From Streptomyces platensis (GTDB taxonomy: Bacteria > Actinomycetota > Actinomycetes > Streptomycetales > Streptomycetaceae), in assembly GCF_008704855.1 (NCBI RefSeq), contig NZ_CP023691.1, forward strand, positions 1,364,001 to 1,428,000: 64,000 nt of DNA. Reading direction: 5' to 3'. This document shows, piece after piece, positions 24,060-33,246 of the stretch; positions within the stretch are counted from its first letter, which is position 1, and every line of letters begins with the position of its first letter. The position numbers were made by a program, and so were the translations under genes. Under the pieces are notes generated by a model. It was not told the origin of the DNA. It saw only the letters and a program-made list of their open reading frames with translations, and ran no database searches.

Positions 24060-25484
24060 ATGTCCTCCCCCGCGACCGCCAGCCCACCGCCGCCCGCCCA
24101 GCTCAAGCGCATCGTTGCCGCGAGTCTCATCGGCACGACCGTGGAGTGGTACGACTTCTTTCTCTATGGGTCCGCTGCCGCGCTGGTGTTCAACAAGCTG
24201 TTCTTTCCCGGGTCGGATCCGCTGGTCGGGACGTTGCTGTCGTTTCTGACGTATGCGGTGGGGTTTGCGGCGCGGCCGGTCGGGGCGTTGGTCTTCGGGC
24301 ATTACGGGGACCGGCTGGGGCGCAAGAAGTTGCTGGTGGTGAGTCTGCTGCTGATGGGGGGTGCGACGTTCGCGATCGGGTTGTTGCCGACGCATGCGAC
24401 GGTGGGCACGGCGGCGCCGGTGTTGCTGACCGCGCTGCGGCTGGTGCAGGGGTTCGCGCTGGGCGGGGAGTGGGGCGGCGCGGTGCTGCTGGTGTCGGAG
24501 CACGGGGACGCCCGGCGGCGCGGTTTCTGGGCGTCGTGGCCGCAAACCGGCGCGCCTGCGGGGCAGTTGCTGGCCACGGGAGTGCTGTCGGTGATGACGG
24601 CGGTGCTGTCGGATGCGGCGTTCGTGTCCTGGGGGTGGCGGGTGCCGTTCCTGCTCTCGGGTGTGCTGGTGGTCGTCGGGCTGTGGGTGCGGCTCTCGGT
24701 GGATGAATCGCCCGTTTTCCAGGCCGCGTTGGCGCGTGCCGAGGCCCGGCGGGCGGAGGGTGCCGCGGTGGAGAAGATGCCGTTGGTGGCGGTGCTCAGG
24801 CACCACTGGCGGGATGTGCTGATCGCGATGGGGGCGCGGATGGCCGAGAACATCTCGTACTACGTCATCACGGCCTTTGTGCTCGTGTACGCGACCTCGC
24901 ACACCGCGCTGTCGCAGCAGACCGCGCTGAACGCCGTATTGCTCGCCTCGGCGCTGCACTTCGCGGTGATCCCCGCCTGGGGCGCGCTCTCGGACCGGAT
25001 CGGGCGCCGGCCGGTCTATCTGCTGGGCGCGGTCGGCGTCGGCGTCTGGGCGTTCCCGTTCTTCGCGCTCGTGGACAGCGGCCGGTTCGGGCCGCTGCTG
25101 CTCGCGGTGAGCGTCGGGCTGGTCTTCCACGGTGCGATGTACGCGCCGCAGGCGGCCTTCTTCGCGGAGATGTTCGCGACCCGGATGCGGTACTCGGGCG
25201 CCTCGATCGGTGCCCAGTTCTCGTCCGTCGCGGCCGGCGCGCCCGCCCCGCTGATCGCGACCGCGCTGCTCGCCGACTACGACAGCCCGACGCCGATCGC
25301 GCTGTACGTCATCGCCGCCGCGCTGCTGACGCTGGTCGCGGTGGGTGTGGCGCGGGAGACCCGGAGCCGGGACCTCGCCGACATGGATGGGGGCGCGGTG
25401 CCCGGCGGGGGCCGTTCGGCCGATGCGGGTACGGCCGGTCCGGACGGCGGGGCATCGTCGGCCGTACCGTCCGGAGGGGCCTGA
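24060..25484 (+). CDS. MHS-family MFS transporter (metabolite:proton symporter)
   Basis: The 474-residue protein begins at ATG 24060 (AGGAAG 8 nt before). It has twelve predicted membrane segments and the family signature GTTVEWYDFFLYG in helix 1. The MFS motif A is GHYGDRLGRKKLL, helix 4-5 contains LRLVQGFALGGEWGGAVLLVSEH, and the second motif A is LSDRIGRRP. It resembles ProP/ShiA-type symporters for osmolytes, dicarboxylates or shikimate; the substrate cannot be inferred. A Gly-rich tail ends the protein, and a 20-bp terminator follows. Confidence 0.92.
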   Translation: MSSPATASPPPPAQLKRIVAASLIGTTVEWYDFFLYGSAAALVFNKLFFPGSDPLVGTLLSFLTYAVGFAARPVGALVFGHYGDRLGRKKLLVVSLLLMGGATFAIGLLPTHATVGTAAPVLLTALRLVQGFALGGEWGGAVLLVSEHGDARRRGFWASWPQTGAPAGQLLATGVLSVMTAVLSDAAFVSWGWRVPFLLSGVLVVVGLWVRLSVDESPVFQAALARAEARRAEGAAVEKMPLVAVLRHHWRDVLIAMGARMAENISYYVITAFVLVYATSHTALSQQTALNAVLLASALHFAVIPAWGALSDRIGRRPVYLLGAVGVGVWAFPFFALVDSGRFGPLLLAVSVGLVFHGAMYAPQAAFFAEMFATRMRYSGASIGAQFSSVAAGAPAPLIATALLADYDSPTPIALYVIAAALLTLVAVGVARETRSRDLADMDGGAVPGGGRSADAGTAGPDGGASSAVPSGGA

Positions 25485-25497
25485 GAAACCTGATGTA

Positions 25498-25565
25498 CGG
25501 CGGGGGCGTGGCGGGCCCGGGGACGCTCCGGGAGACGGGGCAGCAGGCCCGCCACGCCCCCGCCG
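25498..25565. terminator. 20-bp stem bidirectional terminator
   Basis: CGGCGGGGGCGTGGCGGGCC at 25498-25517 is perfectly complementary to 25546-25565. The 28-nt loop holds a smaller hairpin. It sits between the convergent transporter and CsbD genes. Confidence 0.8.
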
Positions 25566-25569
25566 GGCG

Positions 25570-25764
25570 TCAGGAGCGGCTCTTGCCCTTCATGGAGTCC
25601 TTCATCCCGCGGGCGTTCTCCTTGGCGTCGCTCATCGCTTCCTTGGCCCTGCCCTTGGCCTCGTCCGCGCGGCCCTCGCCCTTCAGCCGCTCGTCGCCCA
25701 TGATCTTGCCGGCCTTCTGCTTGGCCTTGCCCTTCATCTTGTCCATGCCGCCCTTGTCACCCAT
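25570..25764 (-). CDS. CsbD-family stress protein
   Basis: The 64-residue protein is highly charged and helical: MGDKGGMDKMKGKAKQKAGK, MGDERLKGEGRADEAKGRAKEAM, and MKDSMKGKSRS. This is the CsbD/YjbJ pattern of general-stress proteins (sigma-B-type regulons). ATG 25764 is preceded by AGAGGAG at 7 nt, which decides the start over a longer frame. Its biochemical role is unknown. It is probably stress-induced, but I did not find a clear sigma-B-type promoter in the short gap. Confidence 0.9.
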   Translation of the reverse strand: MGDKGGMDKMKGKAKQKAGKIMGDERLKGEGRADEAKGRAKEAMSDAKENARGMKDSMKGKSRS

Positions 25765-25890
25765 GTCGCACTCCTCTGTCAGTGGGGGGAAAGCTTCGGC
25801 ACCACGCTGCCGCAGGTCGCGACGGCGCGCACCCGGAGGCGGCCATCGGTACCGACCGGCTGTGGGCACGCCGCGGATCCTCGCCTCCTG

Positions 25891-27915
25891 CTACGCGCCG
25901 GTATCGCCCACCACTGCGGAGGAGAGCTGGTGCAGCCGCAGCGCCAGCTGGATCTCCAGGGCGCGCGCCGGGGTCTGCCAGTCGGGTCCCAGCAGCCGGC
26001 TCACCCGGTCCAGTCGCTGCGCCACGGTGTTGACATGCACGTGCAGCGCCTCCTTGGTGCGGGCCGGGCTCATTCCGCAGGCGAAGTAGGCGCCGAGGGT
26101 CCGCAGCAGTTCCGTACCGCGGCGGGCGTCGTACTCGGTGACCGCGCCGAGCGTGCGGCGAACGAAGCCGTGCACATCGCGGGTGTCGGCGAGCAGCAGG
26201 CCGAGGAAGCCGAAGTCGGCGGCGGCCGCACCCTGGCCGGCCCGGCCCAGCACGCTGAGCGCCTCCCGGCAGCGGCCGGCCTCCGCGTAGGCGTCCGCGA
26301 CCGCCGCGGGGCGGGCGGCGGGGGCCGGGACCGGAGCCGAGGCGCCGACCGTGACGGGCAGGTGCAGCGCGGCACCGAGCCGGGCCGCGGTCTCGCGGGC
26401 GGCGTGCGCCGGGTCGCCGCCGGGATCGAGCGGCAGCAGCAGCACGGCACCACCGTCCCGTATGGCTGCCAGACCCCGGCGGGTGGCGGCGAGATGGGAG
26501 GCCGCCGACCAGAGCCGGCGGCGGTCGGCGCCGTGGGAGTGGGCATCGTCGTCCCCGCCACCGGGCGCGTCGGTCCGGGCGGCCAGGACGACATGCGGCG
26601 CATCGAGGTCGGCGCCGACGCGGGCCGCGCGTTCCCGGAGCAGCCGGGGGTCGCGGTCCGCGGCGTTCAGCAGATCGTCCAACAGCTCGCCGCGCACCCG
26701 CTGTTCGGCCTCGCCGGCGGTCCGCCGGGCGAGCAGGAGCAGAGAGGTGACCATGGCGGCCCGTTCCAGCGTCCGCTGGTCGACCGGGTCGAGGGCCGGG
26801 TGGCCGCGCAGCACGAGGGCGCCCAGGACCTCGCCGCCCGCCCCCACTGCCGCGACCCAGTCCGCGCCGTCCCGTACGGCGTGCCCGTCGGCGCGCGAGC
26901 GGTCCAGGGCCTCGGCCGGTGCCGCGCCGGGCTCGGTGAACTCGACCTCGCCGGCCAGCACTTCCGCCACCGCCCCGGCGACGTCCTGGACCCCGCCGCC
27001 GCGCAGCACCAGTTCGGTCAGCCGGTCATGGACGTCCGAGGCGCGCTCGATGACCGCGCTGCGGTCGCGGATGATCTCGTTCGCGGCCTCCAGTTCGGTG
27101 AGCGTCTTACGGGTCCCGTCAAGGAGGTTGGCGGTGTCGATGGCGACGGCGGCATGGGCCGCGTGGGCGGCGAGCAGCGCGATCTGGCCGTGCTCGAAGA
27201 CCCGCTCGCGGCGGTCAGCGGCGAACAGCACCCCGATCACGCCGCTGCCGAGCATCAACGGCACCCCGAGGATCGCCACCAGCCCCTCGTCCTGGACGCC
27301 CGAGTCGATGGTGCGGGTGTGCCGGAACCGCTCGTCGTGGAAGTAGCTGTCGGTGACGTACGGCCGGGCGGTCTGCGCGACCAGCCCGCCCAGCCCCTCG
27401 CCCATCCCGAGCCGCAGCTGCTGGAACCGCGCCGAGACCGAGCCGTCGGTGACCCGCATGGAGGTGTCACCGGCGGACGGGTCGTGGAGGGTGAGGTAGG
27501 CGACCTCGGTGCCCAGCAGGGAGCGGGCCCGGCGGACGATCGCGCGCAGCACCGCGTCGAGGTCCCGCAGCCCGGCCAGGTCGTGCGCGGTCGCGTAGAG
27601 CGCGGACAGCTCGGCCTCCCGCCGCCGGCGGTCCTCCAGTTCGGCGCGCACCCGCAGCGCGCGCAGCTTGGCCCGCTCCAGTGCGGCGAGCCGGCCGGCG
27701 GACGCGCCCCCGGCACGGGCCCGCAGCACCGGACGCTCGTACTCCTCGGCCGCGGCGCCGGCGGCCAGCAGACCGAGGAAGGGGGCCTCGGCCGGGTCGT
27801 GGCCGTCTTGGCCGGGCGGGGTGTCCTCCGGTGCGTACGGAACGGGCGCCGCCCGCGGGGTCTTGACGGACTCAGGGCCCGGCTCGGGCGCCGGCTGTTC
27901 GGTGGGCATGGTCAC
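25891..27915 (-). CDS. GAF-domain PucR/CdaR-type transcriptional regulator
   Basis: GTG 27915 is preceded by GGAGG; the product has 674 residues. A disordered acidic N-terminus (1-65) and a short coiled coil (ALERAKLRALRVRAELEDRR) lead to a GAF domain (about 95-265, with VAYLTLHDPSAGDT and VIGVLFAADRRERVF). A middle helical region follows, and a C-terminal PucR-type HTH (about 605-665, ACGMSPARTKEALHVHVNTVAQRLDRVSRLLG). Such regulators activate catabolic genes in response to a small effector bound by the GAF domain. It lies 65 bp behind 3-hydroxybutyrate dehydrogenase on the same strand and probably controls it. Confidence 0.88.
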   Translation of the reverse strand: MTMPTEQPAPEPGPESVKTPRAAPVPYAPEDTPPGQDGHDPAEAPFLGLLAAGAAAEEYERPVLRARAGGASAGRLAALERAKLRALRVRAELEDRRRREAELSALYATAHDLAGLRDLDAVLRAIVRRARSLLGTEVAYLTLHDPSAGDTSMRVTDGSVSARFQQLRLGMGEGLGGLVAQTARPYVTDSYFHDERFRHTRTIDSGVQDEGLVAILGVPLMLGSGVIGVLFAADRRERVFEHGQIALLAAHAAHAAVAIDTANLLDGTRKTLTELEAANEIIRDRSAVIERASDVHDRLTELVLRGGGVQDVAGAVAEVLAGEVEFTEPGAAPAEALDRSRADGHAVRDGADWVAAVGAGGEVLGALVLRGHPALDPVDQRTLERAAMVTSLLLLARRTAGEAEQRVRGELLDDLLNAADRDPRLLRERAARVGADLDAPHVVLAARTDAPGGGDDDAHSHGADRRRLWSAASHLAATRRGLAAIRDGGAVLLLPLDPGGDPAHAARETAARLGAALHLPVTVGASAPVPAPAARPAAVADAYAEAGRCREALSVLGRAGQGAAAADFGFLGLLLADTRDVHGFVRRTLGAVTEYDARRGTELLRTLGAYFACGMSPARTKEALHVHVNTVAQRLDRVSRLLGPDWQTPARALEIQLALRLHQLSSAVVGDTGA

Positions 27916-27980
27916 AGGGATACCTCCGGGTCGTCGCGGTGCGCCGGCCTCCGCCCGCCCGGATACGGACCGGGGGCTGC

Positions 27981-28775
27981 TCAGTGTGCGGTCCAGCCGC
28001 CGTCCAGGGCGAGCGAGGTGCCCGTCACGAAGGACGCCTGCGGGGTGCAGAGATAGGCGACGGCCTCGGCGACCTCCGCCGGTTCGACCAGCCGCTTGAG
28101 GGCGGAGTCGGCGAGCAGAATCTCGGCCAGTACGCGCTCCTCGGGGATGCCGTGCGCGGCGGCCTGGTCGGCGAGCTGCCGTTCGACCAGCGGGGTGCGG
28201 ACATAGCCGGGATTGACGCAGTTGCTGGTGACGCCGTGCGGGGCGCCCTCCAGGGCCGCGGTCTTGGACAGCCCTTCCAGGCCGTGCTTCGCCGCGACAT
28301 ACGCCGACTTGAAGGGGGACGCCCGCAGGCCGTGCACGGACGAGATGTTGATGACCCGGCCCCAGCCCCGCGCGTACATATGGGGCAGCGCGCCCCGCAG
28401 CAGCCGGAAGGGCGCCTCCAGCATCACGGTCAGGACCTCGTGGAAGACCTCGGGCGGGAACTCCTCGATGGGCCGGACGAGCTGGAGGCCCGCGTTGTTG
28501 ACGAGCAGATCGGTGCCGGCCGCGATCCGCTCGGCGGCGTCCAGATCGGTGAGATCCAGCGGGCACGGTTCGATCCGGCCACGGGCGCCGTTCGGGTGGT
28601 CCGTCACGAGGCGGGCCAGGCCGTCGGTGTCCCGGTCGACCGCGCGCACCGTGGCGCCGGCCGCCGCCAGCCGCAGCGCGCAGGCGCGTCCGATGCCACC
28701 GGCCGCACCGGTGACGAGAGCGGTACGGCCGTCGAGATCGAGGGATACCGGGTCTGGGGTGCCGATCGCGGTCAT
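27981..28775 (-). CDS. 3-hydroxybutyrate dehydrogenase (SDR family)
   Basis: This 264-residue short-chain dehydrogenase has the nucleotide-binding TGAAGGIG, NNAG (LLVNNAGLQLVRPIEEF), the catalytic Ser in INISSVHGLRASPFK and the Tyr/Lys in SAYVAAKHG. The SSVHG...SPFKSAYVAAKHG segment and the QLAD...LAEILL stretch with C-terminal QASFVTGTSLALDGGWTAH are typical of D-3-hydroxybutyrate dehydrogenase. It interconverts 3-hydroxybutyrate and acetoacetate with NAD(H), for ketone-body or PHB use. It is the first gene of a unit with the GAF/PucR regulator. A dyad lies 19-64 bp before the start. Confidence 0.9.
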   Translation of the reverse strand: MTAIGTPDPVSLDLDGRTALVTGAAGGIGRACALRLAAAGATVRAVDRDTDGLARLVTDHPNGARGRIEPCPLDLTDLDAAERIAAGTDLLVNNAGLQLVRPIEEFPPEVFHEVLTVMLEAPFRLLRGALPHMYARGWGRVINISSVHGLRASPFKSAYVAAKHGLEGLSKTAALEGAPHGVTSNCVNPGYVRTPLVERQLADQAAAHGIPEERVLAEILLADSALKRLVEPAEVAEAVAYLCTPQASFVTGTSLALDGGWTAH

Positions 28776-28793
28776 GTCCGCACCCTAGGCAGC

Positions 28794-28839
28794 GTGTGGG
28801 GCCGGCATCGATGTGGTCCAGCCCCACACTTGGGGGCCC
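28794..28839. promoter_or_regulatory. inverted repeat operator candidate upstream of 3-hydroxybutyrate dehydrogenase
   Basis: GTGTGGGGC (28794-28802) and GCCCCACAC (28831-28839) form a perfect 9-bp dyad with a 28-bp spacer, just upstream of the ATG at 28775. The spacing suits a regulator dimer contacting two half-sites on one DNA face. The neighbouring GAF/PucR protein is the obvious candidate. The rest of 28776-29083 shows no gene. Confidence 0.4.
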
Positions 28840-29083
28840 GGGTGTGGTGGCGGCACCTGTCGGGCAGCACGGGCGGACGACCGCGGGCCGGTGACCCGGC
28901 ATCCGACAACTCCCCCGGAACGAGGCCCGCCACGCCCCAGGCGACGCCGCCGCGCGGGCCCCGGCCGTCCGGTGCGCGTCACCCGAACGGCCGTCCCGGA
29001 TCGCCCGGCGCCCGGCGGGCTCCTAAGGTCTGTGCGGTGGGGCGGCATGCCGTCTGCGCACCGCCGCCACCAGGGAGGCCGAC

Positions 29084-29626
29084 ATGCGGAGACTCATCGC
29101 CGTACCGACGGTGCTGTTCGCGCTGGCCGCCGCGGGCTGCGGGGACGCGGACGGCGGCCAGGACACGACGGCCGCGGCCTCCCCCACCGGCGGCGGGCCG
29201 GACCGTACCCCGGACGGTGGGGCGGGCTCCGCTTCCCCGACCGTCCCCGGCCAACCGGTGAACTGCGGTGAACTCCCCGACGCACTGGGCCCGGAAGGAG
29301 ACGTCACCCTCTTCGCCGACCCCGGGGCCGGGGGCACGGTGGGCTGCGGGGAGGCCCGTGCGGTGATGTCCGAGTTCTTCGTGCGGGCGCCGCGGGACGC
29401 CCGCGACGACCGGGCCACGCTCTCCGTACGCGGCTGGATGTGCCAGTACGAGAGCGGCCCCACCGGCACCTGGATCACCACCTGCCGCAAGGCCGAACGG
29501 GAGATGCACACGGAGGAGCCGCCCGGCGCGAGCACCGAAGAGCCCGGCGCCCCGGACGAGTCGGAGCTGCCGCCGCTTCCCGACGAGTCCGACCCGATGG
29601 ACGAGCCGTCGACGGAGGAGCTGTAG
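29084..29626 (+). CDS. secreted lipoprotein of unknown function
   Basis: The 180-residue precursor begins at ATG 29084 (GGAGG 6 nt before). Signal MRRLIAVPTVLFALAAAGC has its lipobox Cys at 19. The middle (about 60-145) has four regularly spaced cysteines (NCGEL, VGCGEA, WMCQY, TTCRK), suggesting two disulfides, and the C-terminal 35 residues are an acidic Glu/Pro/Asp tail. Similar four-Cys lipoproteins are common in Streptomyces, but the function is unknown. It stands alone, divergent from the dehydrogenase. Confidence 0.8.
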   Translation: MRRLIAVPTVLFALAAAGCGDADGGQDTTAAASPTGGGPDRTPDGGAGSASPTVPGQPVNCGELPDALGPEGDVTLFADPGAGGTVGCGEARAVMSEFFVRAPRDARDDRATLSVRGWMCQYESGPTGTWITTCRKAEREMHTEEPPGASTEEPGAPDESELPPLPDESDPMDEPSTEEL

Positions 29627-29702
29627 CCCGGCACCGACGCCCGACGCCCGAGCCCATGCCTGTCGTCCGGCGGCCTGAGCCCCCGGGGGCGGCCGCCGGG
29701 GA

Positions 29703-30206
29703 TCAGGCTTCCGGGTGCCCGCCCGCCGGCTCCGCACCCATCCCCTGAAACCACGTCGGCCCGGCCTCCAGCGCCCGCTTGATCCGGGTCAGCGCGTACT
29801 CCTCCAGCTCCGGCAGCGCGTCCACGGCGAACCAGCCCACCTCCAGCGACTCGTCGTCATTGACCCGCGCCGTACCGCCGACCGCCCGGCAGCGCAGCGT
29901 CACGTCCATGAACTGGCAGACGTCGCCATTGGGGTAGCGGGTGGGCGGCATGGTCTCGACGAGCACGATGCCCTCGGGGACGACCCGTACGGCGGTCTCC
30001 TCGTAGACCTCCCGCACCGCGGTCTCGGCAGGCTGCTCGCCGGGCTCGGGGATGCCCCCGATCACCGACCAGCCGCCGGTGTCGACCCGCTTGCCCAGCA
30101 GGACCCGGCCCTGGTCATCGAAGACGACCGCGCTCACCCCGGGCAGCCAGAGGAGCTGGCGGCCGATGGAGTTCCGGAGGTCACGGATGAAGTCGGGGGT
30201 TGCCAT
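29703..30206 (-). CDS. Nudix hydrolase
   Basis: The 167-residue protein contains a complete Nudix box, GGIPEPGEQPAETAVREVYEETAV (about 57-80), with the REVYEE metal-binding glutamates intact. The N-terminal LRNSIGRQLLWLPGVSAVVFDD is typical of actinobacterial Nudix proteins acting on nucleoside diphosphate derivatives. ATG 30206 was chosen because it starts the fold; a longer frame adds only Arg-rich filler. Substrate unknown. The next gene on the same strand (PH-like protein) ends 76 bp upstream. Confidence 0.9.
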   Translation of the reverse strand: MATPDFIRDLRNSIGRQLLWLPGVSAVVFDDQGRVLLGKRVDTGGWSVIGGIPEPGEQPAETAVREVYEETAVRVVPEGIVLVETMPPTRYPNGDVCQFMDVTLRCRAVGGTARVNDDESLEVGWFAVDALPELEEYALTRIKRALEAGPTWFQGMGAEPAGGHPEA

Positions 30207-30282
30207 GGGTTCGACCCTACGGGACCTCCCCGACCGGCCCCGCCCGGAGTACGCGCGCCGGGCACACCCGTCCGCGCGGCGG

Positions 30283-30900
30283 TCAGGTGCCCGCCGGGGT
30301 CCCCTCGCGCGGCCGGAGCCGGCCCCGGATGGCCCGGACGGCGCCCTCGGCGTCATCGACGGTGACGGTGAAGGTCATCCCGTCGCCGAGCCGGAGGATC
30401 ACGCCCTCGCCCCGGCGGACCACCACGGCGGTGCCCTGCTCGGGGCGCCAGCGGTAGCCCCAGCCGCCCCAGTGGCGGGGCGTGACCTGGGGGGTGAAAT
30501 CGGCACCGACGACGGTGTCCAGCGGAATGCGTCGGCGGGGCACCCCTATATGGCCGCACCGTACTTCCAGGGCTTCCTTGTCGACGCGTACCGCGACATG
30601 GACGAAGGCGAGCGTGCCGAAGAGCACCAGCAGACCGGCCGCGACACAGCCCACCACCGACATCACCAGGGGCGCGCGCCCCGAGGTCCAGTTGCTCTCG
30701 ACGGCGAGCAGGATGCCCAGCGCCAGACAGGCCGCGCCGATCGCGGCCAGCAGCCACTGGATGCGGTTGGTGGCGCTGCCGTGCCAGACCTCGGGGATCT
30801 CGGCATGGGAGCCGCCGCCAGGGCGCGCTCCACTGCTGTCACCGTCGGTACTGCCGTAGTTACCGGGGGCTGCTGCCCCCTCGTGGGGGTGGTCCCTCAT
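30283..30900 (-). CDS. membrane protein with two helices and PH-like domain
   Basis: The 205-residue protein has a hydrophilic N-terminus, two membrane helices (about 48-68 WLLAAIGAACLALGILLAV and 77-101 PLVMSVVGCVAAGLLVLFGTLAFVHV), then a basic PH/bPH2-like C-terminal domain (VRVDKEALEVRCGHIGVPRRRIPLDTVVGADFTP ... GTAVVVRRGEGVILRL). The layout recurs in Streptomyces membrane proteins of unknown role. ATG 30900 lies at the edge of a 120-bp gap from the racemase gene. Confidence 0.8.
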   Translation of the reverse strand: MRDHPHEGAAAPGNYGSTDGDSSGARPGGGSHAEIPEVWHGSATNRIQWLLAAIGAACLALGILLAVESNWTSGRAPLVMSVVGCVAAGLLVLFGTLAFVHVAVRVDKEALEVRCGHIGVPRRRIPLDTVVGADFTPQVTPRHWGGWGYRWRPEQGTAVVVRRGEGVILRLGDGMTFTVTVDDAEGAVRAIRGRLRPREGTPAGT

Positions 30901-31020
30901 GAAACGCAGCGTACGCGTCTTCGCACCCCGTGGCACTGCGTCGGACGGCCCCATTCCGGCCCGGGTTGCGAGACCGGAGACGTCATGGGTGACGTCTCCG
31001 GCGGGCCGTCTCGGGAGACG

Positions 31021-31869
31021 TCAGCGGCGGGCCGTCGCGGCTGCTCCGTCGGGGGCGGGAGCGGCCGGCAGCACAGCTCCCGGCGCCAGGTCCGTACGGC
31101 TCCGGGCGAGCAGCCGGCCCTCGGCGTAGGCGAGCGCCACGGCCGGCAGTCCGGCGGGGCGGCCGCTGAGGATCACGCTGAGGGCGCCGGTCGGGGCGGC
31201 CGCCGGGGCCGGTTCGGCACCGATACGGCGCAGCGCCTGGGCGGCGACCGCCTCGGCGGAGCCGTGCAGCACGAGCGCAGGGGCGCCGGGCTGCTGGAGG
31301 GCGGCCCGGATGCGTTCGGCGACCAGCTCGTAGTGGGTGCAGCCCAGGACGACGGTGCGTACGTCCCGTGGGGTGAGATGGGCGGCGGCCGCGATGGCGT
31401 CGTCGATCGCGGCCTCGTCGGCGACCTGGACCGCGTGGGCGAGCCCCTGGCACGGCACCCCGGTGATCTCCAGCCCGCGCCCGAACTGTTCGATCAGATT
31501 CCGCTGGTAGGGGCTGCCGGTGGTGGCGGGGGTCGCCCAGATGGCGACGGGGCCGTCGCCGGCCGCGGCGGGCTTGATCGCCGGGACGGTGCCGATGACC
31601 GGGATCTGCGGTTCCAGTTCGGCGCGGAGCGCGGGCAGCGCGTGCACGGACGCGGTATTGCAGGCGACGATCAGGGCGTCGGGGCGGTGCGCGGCCGCCG
31701 CGCGGGCCACGGCCAGCGCATGGGCGGTGACATCGTCGGGGGTGCGGGGGCCCCAGGGCATCCCGTCGGGGTCGGAGGAGAGGACCAGATCGGCGTCCGG
31801 CCGCAGTCGCCGCATGGCGGCGGCCGCCGCGAGAAGCCCGGTCCCGGAGTCCATCAGCGCGATCTTCAC
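31021..31869 (-). CDS. aspartate/glutamate racemase family protein (glutamate-racemase-like)
   Basis: The 282-residue protein starts MKIALMDSGTGLLAAAAAM and has both catalytic cysteines in ACNTAS and GCTHYE, the signature of cofactor-independent glutamate racemase. LSSDPDGMPWGPRTPDDVT is typical of the actinobacterial version. It would interconvert L- and D-glutamate for peptidoglycan. The C-terminal part (about 230-282) is longer and Ala/Pro-rich, and less conserved. Whether it is the main MurI or a second, substrate-shifted racemase cannot be told here. It diverges from the HpnB-like gene. Confidence 0.85.
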   Translation of the reverse strand: MKIALMDSGTGLLAAAAAMRRLRPDADLVLSSDPDGMPWGPRTPDDVTAHALAVARAAAAHRPDALIVACNTASVHALPALRAELEPQIPVIGTVPAIKPAAAGDGPVAIWATPATTGSPYQRNLIEQFGRGLEITGVPCQGLAHAVQVADEAAIDDAIAAAAHLTPRDVRTVVLGCTHYELVAERIRAALQQPGAPALVLHGSAEAVAAQALRRIGAEPAPAAAPTGALSVILSGRPAGLPAVALAYAEGRLLARSRTDLAPGAVLPAAPAPDGAAATARR

Positions 31870-32067
31870 CCGGACACTTTACTCAGCCGCCCGTCCGGCT
31901 TGTCATACCGGGCGGCCCGGCCGGGCGCCCCCAAAGACCGCCGGCCCGCTCTCTTCCCGGCGCCTCCCCTCCCCTTTGCCCCGGTCTCCCCGTCCTCCCC
32001 TGACTCCCCGTGCCGACACCGTGTCGCAGGCCCGGGCGTGCCCGGTGCGGTGCGGCAGACTGCGGCC

Positions 32068-33225
32068 GTGGGAGCGATGGAGTGGATCGGTGCCGGGTCC
32101 CTGCTGGCCTGGGTGTGGCTGCTGCTGGGGCAGGGCTTCTTCTGGCGGACGGACGTACGGCTGCCGGACCGCCGGGATCCGGAGCGCTGGCCGTCGGTCG
32201 GTGTGGTGGTCCCGGCACGGGACGAGGCCGCGGTGCTGCCGGACAGCCTGCCGTCGCTGCTCGGGCAGAAGTACCCGGGCCGGGCGGAGGTGTTCCTGGT
32301 CGACGACGGCAGTACGGACGGGACCGGCGCGCTGGCCCGGCGCCTGGCGGCCGCGCGCGGCGGGCTGCCGCTGACGGTGTCCGCGCCCGGCGAGCCCGAG
32401 CCGGGGTGGACGGGGAAGCTGTGGGCCGTACGGCACGGGATGGCGCTGGCGCGCGAGCGCGTCGCGCCGGAGTATCTGCTGCTGACCGACGCGGATATCG
32501 CGCACGAGCCGGACAGTCTGCGGGAGTTGGTGGCGGCAGCCCGGTCGGCGGAGCTGGATCTGGTCTCCCAGATGGCGCGGCTGCGGGTGGTGACGTTCTG
32601 GGAGCGGCTGATCGTGCCGGCGTTCGTCTACTTCTTCGGGCAGCTCTACCCCTTCCGCTGGGTCAACCGGCCCGGGGCGCGGACCGCGGCCGCGGCCGGG
32701 GGCTGTGTGCTGCTGCGGCGGGAGGCCGCGGAGCGGGCGGGTATCCCGGAGGCGATCCGGCATGCGGTGATCGACGATGTGACGCTGGCGCGGGCGGTCC
32801 AGCGCGGCGGCGGGCGGATCTGGCTGGGGCTGGCGGACCGGGTGGACAGCGTGCGGCCGTATCCGCGGCCGGGCGCGCTGTGGCGGATGGTCTCGCGCAG
32901 CGCGTACGCCCAACTGCGGCACCGGCCCCTGCTGCTGCTCGGCACGGTGCTGGGCCTGGCGCTGGTCTATCTGGTGCCGCCCGTCGCGCTGGTGGCGGGA
33001 CTGGCCGGCGGTGGGCCGGTGCTCGCGGCGCTGGGCGGGGCGGCCTGGGCGGTGATGAGCGGGACCTATCTGCCGATGCTGCGCTACTACGGACAGCCGC
33101 TGTGGGCGGCGCCGCTGCTGCCCTTCACCGCACTGCTCTATCTGCTGATGACGGTGGACTCGGCGGTGCAGCACTACCGGGGGCGCGGCGCGGCCTGGAA
33201 GGGCCGGACGTATCCGGCGCCCTGA
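32068..33225 (+). CDS. HpnB-like hopanoid-associated glycosyltransferase
   Basis: The protein has an N-terminal membrane helix (MEWIGAGSLLAWVWLLLGQGFFW) and a GT2 domain with VVVPARDEAAVLPDSL, the FLVDDGSTDGTG motif and LTDADIAHEPDSL. It continues with VIDDVTLARAVQRGGGRIWLGLADRVDSVRPYP, then three C-terminal membrane helices and the terminal RGAAWKGRTYP. This is the HpnB pattern of hopene-associated glycosyltransferases. GTG 32068 may be leaderless; ATG 32077 is the alternative start (382 residues). No other hopanoid gene lies in the window. Confidence 0.82.
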   Translation: MGAMEWIGAGSLLAWVWLLLGQGFFWRTDVRLPDRRDPERWPSVGVVVPARDEAAVLPDSLPSLLGQKYPGRAEVFLVDDGSTDGTGALARRLAAARGGLPLTVSAPGEPEPGWTGKLWAVRHGMALARERVAPEYLLLTDADIAHEPDSLRELVAAARSAELDLVSQMARLRVVTFWERLIVPAFVYFFGQLYPFRWVNRPGARTAAAAGGCVLLRREAAERAGIPEAIRHAVIDDVTLARAVQRGGGRIWLGLADRVDSVRPYPRPGALWRMVSRSAYAQLRHRPLLLLGTVLGLALVYLVPPVALVAGLAGGGPVLAALGGAAWAVMSGTYLPMLRYYGQPLWAAPLLPFTALLYLLMTVDSAVQHYRGRGAAWKGRTYPAP

Positions 33226-33246
33226 GCGGCGCCCCCGGTGCCGCCG

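Noticed and set aside
25345..28056. A 900-codon plus-strand frame opposite CsbD and the PucR-type regulator
   Set aside because: The minus-strand proteins have clear domains; the plus frame has none.
29084..29626. The secreted lipoprotein as a toxin or inhibitor
   Set aside because: Four cysteines and a lipobox are visible, but there is no further motif to support a specific role.
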